A stretch of 64,000 nt of DNA, taken from the NCBI RefSeq assembly GCF_014268815.2, contig NZ_JABWRE020000001.1, forward strand, positions 1,989,001 through 2,053,000. Direction: 5' to 3'. This DNA comes from Pseudomonas urmiensis (GTDB lineage: Bacteria > Pseudomonadota > Gammaproteobacteria > Pseudomonadales > Pseudomonadaceae). The translations under genes were made by a program, and so were the position numbers. Positions 59,614 through 64,000 of the stretch are shown piece after piece; the stretch's first letter is position 1; every line of letters starts with the position of its first letter. The notes below the pieces were generated by a model. That model did no database searches. It was not told the DNA's origin and worked only from the letters and a program-made list of their open reading frames with translations.

Positions 59614-60702
59614 TCAGGCGCCCCCCAACTGGGCAGTCCACAACACGAACCGATCCTTGCCCGTATGCTTGGCCTCATACAACGCCTGGTCGGCACGTAC
59701 CAGCGCCAGGCTCAGGCTATCGCCGCCGTTGACCTGGGCCAGGCCGATGCTGATCGTCACTGGATGCGCCCCCAGGTCTTCGCGCACGCGCTTGCACAAG
59801 GCTGCGACCTGACGCTCGGCAGCTTGCTGATCCAGGCCCTGGAAGAAGATCGCGAATTCCTCGCCGCCGAGCCTTGCGAACTCGAAACCTGCCATCGATG
59901 CCTTTATATGCCCAGCCACACGCTTGAGCACTTCATCGCCACTATCATGGCCAAATTGGTCGTTGACCTTCTTGAAGTTGTCGATGTCGATCATCGCCAG
60001 GAATTGCCCCGGCGGCGCTTGCTGCAACTGGCGTTCGGCCTTGGCCATGAACGAGCGGCGGTTGGGTATTTCAGTGAGCACATCGACATAAGCTTGCTCC
60101 AACAGCACCTTGGACATGTAGAAGTTGTGTAGCTTGGCCTGGCGGATGCGCAGGTAGCTGTAGATCACCAGGCCGCTGAGGAACACCGCATAACTGAGCA
60201 GCATGGCGGCTTCCAGGTCATCCAGGTCGATATTGGTGCCGTAGAAGGGGTTGAGCATCGCCCAGCAGATGGCCATGGCGCAGAAGAACGACCAACGCCG
60301 TACCGGCAGCACCGAGACGCTGTAGAGCACCGTCGACACGCCGAGCACCAGCCATACCGGGCGCAGGGCGATAGGGATGCCCTCGATCACCAGGCGCATG
60401 CCTAGGGTGATCACGGCGATGAACAGCAAGTTGAGCACATCGAAGTGGTGGCTTTTGCGGGTGAAACCCAGGACCACGGTGATACAGCCCAGTAAACCCA
60501 TGAACAGGCCAGATAGCCAGGTGAAGCCTTGATCGCCCAGGTAACTGACGATCAGGTCGAAGATCAGCCAGATGCCAATGCTGCAGCAGAAGATCAACTG
60601 GCAGAACGGACGCATCAGCTCGAATTCGTGCTGGCGAAATTCCGCGCGCAGGGCGGCGGGGGCGACCTGCTTGCGCACGTGCTCTTCGATGGTTTTGAAC
60701 AT
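59614..60702 (-). CDS. Membrane diguanylate cyclase (GGDEF)
   Basis: 362 residues. Six hydrophobic helices fill residues 30-185 (for example CQLIFCCSIGIWLIFDLIVSYL), forming a membrane sensory module without a recognised named fold. A GGDEF domain occupies residues 200-355: DVLTEIPNRRSF, IDIDNFKKVNDQFGHDSGDEVLK and the catalytic GGEEF at 279-283, so c-di-GMP synthesis is expected. The inhibitory-site RxxD is absent at the usual place five residues before GGEEF (AGFE is there), suggesting no product inhibition. The gene stands alone. The signal is unknown. Confidence 0.9.
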   Translation of the reverse strand: MFKTIEEHVRKQVAPAALRAEFRQHEFELMRPFCQLIFCCSIGIWLIFDLIVSYLGDQGFTWLSGLFMGLLGCITVVLGFTRKSHHFDVLNLLFIAVITLGMRLVIEGIPIALRPVWLVLGVSTVLYSVSVLPVRRWSFFCAMAICWAMLNPFYGTNIDLDDLEAAMLLSYAVFLSGLVIYSYLRIRQAKLHNFYMSKVLLEQAYVDVLTEIPNRRSFMAKAERQLQQAPPGQFLAMIDIDNFKKVNDQFGHDSGDEVLKRVAGHIKASMAGFEFARLGGEEFAIFFQGLDQQAAERQVAALCKRVREDLGAHPVTISIGLAQVNGGDSLSLALVRADQALYEAKHTGKDRFVLWTAQLGGA

Positions 60703-60734
60703 GGTTTAGTCGGGGACTCCTTGCTGGCTGTACT

Positions 60735-60808
60735 GGCCTCATCGCGGGGCAAGCCCGCTCCCACGTGTAGCGCTACTCATTGTCGCGGGCTTGCCCCGCG
60801 ATGAGGCC
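60735..60808. repeat. REP inverted pair (GGCCTCATCGCGGGGCAAGC type)
   Basis: Arms 60735-60758 and 60785-60808 are perfect inverted 24-nt copies, of the same subtype as 20813-20898, lying 12 nt beyond the DUF4434 stop. Confidence 0.85.
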
Positions 60809-60820
60809 GGTGAAACCCAC

Positions 60821-61660
60821 TCAATTGACCGGCAATAAACCCTGCGCCCAAGGCCGATAACGCAAGGCGAACACGGCTTGGGCGTGGCACCCACCGCTCA
60901 GCGCCGGCGGCGCAGGCTCGGCGCGAAACGGCTGCCCCGGTGCGCTGGTCTGGCGAAACGCCTCCCGGACAATGCCGACCCGGCAGGGCAGCGCCTGTTC
61001 ATAGCCCTGGCGCACCAGCGCCGGCAAGCGCCCAGTGCCCGCGCCATCCTGCCACCAGACAGTCAAGCCCATGCCGCTCAGCTGTTCCAGCCACACACCA
61101 GTGACCCGCGGCGACAGCTTGCCGGCGCTGAACGCGCTGATATGCAGCGGCTTGTCCAGTTGCCGGTTGAATGCTTGCAACTGGCTGTGCAGCGCCTCGC
61201 GGCGGGCAGCATCAGCGAAGTGCAGGTCGTCCAGCTCCATGGGCAGGTACCAGCCCGCCAGCTGCACGTCCCATTTGGTCTGGACCTGTTGCAACTGGGT
61301 CAGGGAACGGCCCAGTTGCGCTTTCCAGTAGTCCGACAGCCCCTGGGCGTCCAATTGCTCGATGCGTTGGTAGTAGCCGGGGTCCATGTACAGCCCAAGC
61401 ACCAGTTCCAGGCCTTGCGCGTGGGCTTCGCGCAGGCTGTTGGCCAACCAGCCCTGAGCGCCACCGAAATCGCTGTCGCCATAAGCACTCCACTGCACGA
61501 TCAAGGTCTTGCCGCCCTGGGCCACGGTGGCGCGCCACAGCTGTTGCCACTGGGCCGGGGTGAGCGCTGCATCGCGGTTCAGCGGTTGATAGAACAGGCG
61601 CTGGTCGGCCAGCGCCGGTAGGCACAACAGCAGCATGCCAATTGCCAGGAGCTTGCGCAT
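60821..61660 (-). CDS. Secreted DUF4434 protein
   Basis: 279 residues with signal peptide MRKLLAIGMLLLCLPALA. The body (LFYQPLNRDAALTPAQWQQLW, KTLIVQWSAYGDSDFG, ELVLGLYMDPGYYQRI, LAGWYLPMELDDLHF) is the DUF4434 TIM-barrel-like pattern of glycoside hydrolase relatives. Its start codon shares one base with the stop of the NfrA-like gene, so they form one operon. A role in trimming or handling a surface glycan together with NfrA is inference; no substrate is known. Confidence 0.8.
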   Translation of the reverse strand: MRKLLAIGMLLLCLPALADQRLFYQPLNRDAALTPAQWQQLWRATVAQGGKTLIVQWSAYGDSDFGGAQGWLANSLREAHAQGLELVLGLYMDPGYYQRIEQLDAQGLSDYWKAQLGRSLTQLQQVQTKWDVQLAGWYLPMELDDLHFADAARREALHSQLQAFNRQLDKPLHISAFSAGKLSPRVTGVWLEQLSGMGLTVWWQDGAGTGRLPALVRQGYEQALPCRVGIVREAFRQTSAPGQPFRAEPAPPALSGGCHAQAVFALRYRPWAQGLLPVN

Positions 61661-64000
61661 CAGAAGGTCATCTCCACACCCAGGAGCACGCCGTTGGCCC
61701 GCTCATAGAGGTTGCCGCCCAGTGCCTGCTGGTACTCGGCGCGCACTTTCAACGAGCCGCGGTAGGCGTTGTAGCGATCATCATCGAACCACCATTGCCA
61801 GCGCAGGCCGACGCCGCTGCGCAGATCCTGGCGCCAGTCGTTGCTGGGGTCTTGGCTGGCGAACTCGACAAAGCCATAGGGCATGATCGTCTGCGGCGAG
61901 TCGACCGGCAGTTTCCAGGCGTGGCCTTGCTGATAGCGCGACAGCCAGGCGTGGTCGCCGGCGCGAGTCCACCAGGCAGCGTCGAGGTAGAGGAAGCGCT
62001 CGTTCCATTGATCTTCATCGATGCGCCAGTCGTTACGCCAATCGCCCTGGTCGAGCACCGAGGCGGTGGCGCGCAGCAGCAAGTCGTTGCTCGACTCGGC
62101 GTGCCCGCGCAGATCGCCCCAGTTATCGCCGACCTTGCTCGGGCTGAGCAACTGGCCAAGGCTCAAGCCGTTGTAGTGCTGGTCGTCGATCTGGCGCTGG
62201 TGATAAAGCTCGGCGTAGAGGTTTAGGTTGGCCTGGCCGAACGGTTTCCAGCGCAGGCCTACGCCAGTGCCCATGCTTTGCGCGTAGTCGGAGCGCCCCG
62301 GACCGCCAAACAGCACCCGGCCATACACCGACAGGGTACTGCCATTGCGGCTGGGCTGTTCGCCCAGGGCATGGTCCCACATCGCCAGCTGCACGTTCTG
62401 CGAGCGCGCCCGGCGCTCGCTACGGCCGGTGTCGAAGTTGTCGTTGGTCGAGGTACCGGCGGGCGACCAGGTGCTGGCCAGGGTGATGCTGTCGCGCCGC
62501 GACAGGGTTTCGTGGGCACGACGCTGGCGGTATTTGCGCGCTTCCAGGCTGCCGTATTCGTCGTCGCCGTCGACCACATGCTGCTCCACATCGATGACGC
62601 GGCGCAGTTCGCGGCGGGCCGAGGCACTGTCTTCGACTTCGTCATAGCGCAGCGCCAGGGTTTCGCCGAGGCGGTAGTCCTCGGGAAAATCGCGGGTCGA
62701 ACGCTCAAGGTAGGGGATCGCTGCGCGGCGCTGTTGCGGGTCCGCCGAGCTTGCCAAACGCATGCCGTAGTCGGCGCGGTAGCGCGGCTGGTCAGGCGCC
62801 AGGCGCACCGCTTCGGCCAGCCAGGCGGTGCTTTGCGCACTGTCACCGGCCGCTTGGGCGGTGCCCGCGGCGGCGTAGTAATGATCGGCTCGTGGGGTGT
62901 GCGCCAGCGCCTGGCGTTGCCGGTTGAGCGCTGTGTTGAAATCGCCCTGGCGCTGGGCGATGGCGGCGCCCAAGGCCCAATCATCGGCGCTTTTGTGCGC
63001 TGCCACCTGCCAATAGCGCTGGGCGGCTTGGGCGTCGCCTGCATTCAAGGCGCCTTGTGCGGCGGTCAGGCGGGCGTTGTCGGTCCAGGCTTCGGCGGGC
63101 AGGCTGCGCCAGATTGGCAGGGCTGCTTCGAAGTCACCCGCTGCCTGCAGCGCATAGGCCAGCGGCAGACGGCTGGCAGTGTCGCCCAGGCCTTCTGCGG
63201 CCTGGTAATAAACCACCGCTTCGCCGGGATGCTCGGGCATGGCGCAGCGGCCCAGGGCACGGTATTGGCCGGGTTCGGTTGGTTTACCCGGGATTACCCC
63301 GCGCACCGCATCGCACTGTCCGGCTTCGGCCAGGCGCGCGAGCAGTTGCGCCCGGGTGGCGGCGTCGACCCGGGGGACCAGCGCCAGCATGCGGCGGCTG
63401 TCCAGCGGGCCATCATTGCGTGCGTAAAGGTTGCCCAGGCGCCGCAGCAGGGACGGCGTCAAGCGGCCCTGGCGACGGTCGTAGGCCTGCACGAGCAGGT
63501 GTCGTGCGCGCTCGGCCTGGCCTTGCTCGACTAGCAGGAAACTGGCTTGTTCGAGCGCCGCCAGGTCGCCGCTTTGCCGGTAACGCTGCTCCCACTGCGC
63601 GGCCGTGCGCGGCTGCGGTGGTTGCGGCGGGTCGCCATACAGGCGTTGCTTGAGCACGGCATGGGCGCGTGGGTTGTCGTCGCGGGTACAACCCTTGAGC
63701 TGCTCGCGGGCCAGCGCAGGATCGTGTCGCGACAGCCAGTCGACCGTTTCCAGGCACGGTTTGCCGAGCTGGTTGCTCAGCTGCTGGACCTGCGCCGCGT
63801 TATCGCCCTGGCGCGCCAGTTCCCACAGTTGCTGGCGTTGCTCGGGGTGTTGTAGCTGCTCACTGGGCAGGCTTTGCAGCCAGCGCTCGGCCTGCTGATT
63901 ATGGCCCACGGCGATTGCCCGGTTGGCCATGGCCAGGCGCGTCTGGTTGGCCACCTCGGCCGATGGCGCGCTGGCCAGGAGTTTGTTCAGGCCGTTTTCG
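61660..64000 (-). CDS. NfrA-like phage N4 receptor/outer-membrane protein (5' truncated)
   Basis: At least 779 residues are visible; the frame stays open to the right edge, so the start is outside the window. Residues over 63990-62700 are TPR-like helical repeats (RHLLVQAYDRRQGRL, YYQAAEGLGDTASRLPLAYAL, AAGDFEAALPIWRSLP). The C-terminal 260 residues form an outer-membrane barrel of the NfrA C-terminal domain (STWSPAGTSTNDNF, GTGVGLRWKPFGQANLNLYAELYHQ, ending GVLLGVEMTF). In E. coli NfrA with the inner-membrane glycosyltransferase NfrB makes a surface glycan used as receptor by phage N4. nfrB would be expected off the right edge. Confidence 0.82.
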   Translation of the reverse strand, partial: ENGLNKLLASAPSAEVANQTRLAMANRAIAVGHNQQAERWLQSLPSEQLQHPEQRQQLWELARQGDNAAQVQQLSNQLGKPCLETVDWLSRHDPALAREQLKGCTRDDNPRAHAVLKQRLYGDPPQPPQPRTAAQWEQRYRQSGDLAALEQASFLLVEQGQAERARHLLVQAYDRRQGRLTPSLLRRLGNLYARNDGPLDSRRMLALVPRVDAATRAQLLARLAEAGQCDAVRGVIPGKPTEPGQYRALGRCAMPEHPGEAVVYYQAAEGLGDTASRLPLAYALQAAGDFEAALPIWRSLPAEAWTDNARLTAAQGALNAGDAQAAQRYWQVAAHKSADDWALGAAIAQRQGDFNTALNRQRQALAHTPRADHYYAAAGTAQAAGDSAQSTAWLAEAVRLAPDQPRYRADYGMRLASSADPQQRRAAIPYLERSTRDFPEDYRLGETLALRYDEVEDSASARRELRRVIDVEQHVVDGDDEYGSLEARKYRQRRAHETLSRRDSITLASTWSPAGTSTNDNFDTGRSERRARSQNVQLAMWDHALGEQPSRNGSTLSVYGRVLFGGPGRSDYAQSMGTGVGLRWKPFGQANLNLYAELYHQRQIDDQHYNGLSLGQLLSPSKVGDNWGDLRGHAESSNDLLLRATASVLDQGDWRNDWRIDEDQWNERFLYLDAAWWTRAGDHAWLSRYQQGHAWKLPVDSPQTIMPYGFVEFASQDPSNDWRQDLRSGVGLRWQWWFDDDRYNAYRGSLKVRAEYQQALGGNLYERANGVLLGVEMTF

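Noticed and set aside
1..64000. CRISPR array, tRNA/rRNA genes, insertion sequences or prophage
   Set aside because: No regularly spaced direct repeats, tRNA-like folds, transposase or integrase frames were seen; the only repeats are REP elements and the DUF6708 duplication.

Overview
The window is a GC-rich Pseudomonas chromosome segment, most likely from the P. putida group. The basis is the protein-level character of the housekeeping genes, the short inverted REP repeats around a GGGCAAGCCCGC core in intergenic spaces, and the Pseudomonas-type Mn-oxidase/Xcm locus. A complete zeaxanthin-glucoside carotenoid cluster suggests a yellow-pigmented member such as the P. fulva/P. parafulva type; that species-level guess is inference.

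Region 1 (3-20800) is the centrepiece. A giant multicopper oxidase of the MofA/McoA type, truncated by the left edge, heads a tightly coupled operon: a beta-propeller protein, two SCO1/SenC copper chaperones, a cytochrome c fused to a periplasmic-binding domain, and a SurA-like chaperone. After a gap with a near-consensus sigma-54 promoter and two matching upstream palindromes comes a long operon. It encodes a receiver-only response regulator, a GspE-type ATPase, PilM/N/O/P-like proteins, a secretin, two pseudopilins, a divergent pseudopilin (XcmX) and CsgE, CsgF and CsgG. The segment xcmT2/T3-xcmX-csmEFG is known from P. putida GB-1 as a Gsp-related pathway needed for secretion of the Mn-oxidising factor. 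Here it sits directly beside a candidate cargo oxidase. No CsgA/CsgB subunit and no GspF platform gene is present.

Region 2 (20990-28453) makes carotenoids: crtZ (+), then crtB, crtI, crtY, crtX and idi (type 2) on the minus strand in an all-ATGA-overlap operon, with crtE divergent from idi across a spacer with paired TGTACA boxes. Regions 28493-30613 and 38250-40337 are TonB-dependent receptors. Between them lie rlhA and an orphan VasX-like T6SS effector followed by two mosaic DUF6708-like genes. Next come a RidA protein, TrmK, a DUF2790 protein, a LysR regulator, a secreted low-complexity protein and an MFS transporter.

Region 3 (45428-52082) is a MocR regulator divergent from a DUF2849-CysI fusion, DUF934, cioA, cioB and a DUF2474 mini-subunit: a cyanide-insensitive bd oxidase operon linked to a siroheme reductase. 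The right end carries mobA, an RND efflux pair, a divergent OmpR/EnvZ-type two-component system, a diguanylate cyclase, a DUF4434 protein and the 3' part of an NfrA-like gene that runs off the window. No tRNA, rRNA, CRISPR array, insertion sequence or prophage was seen.
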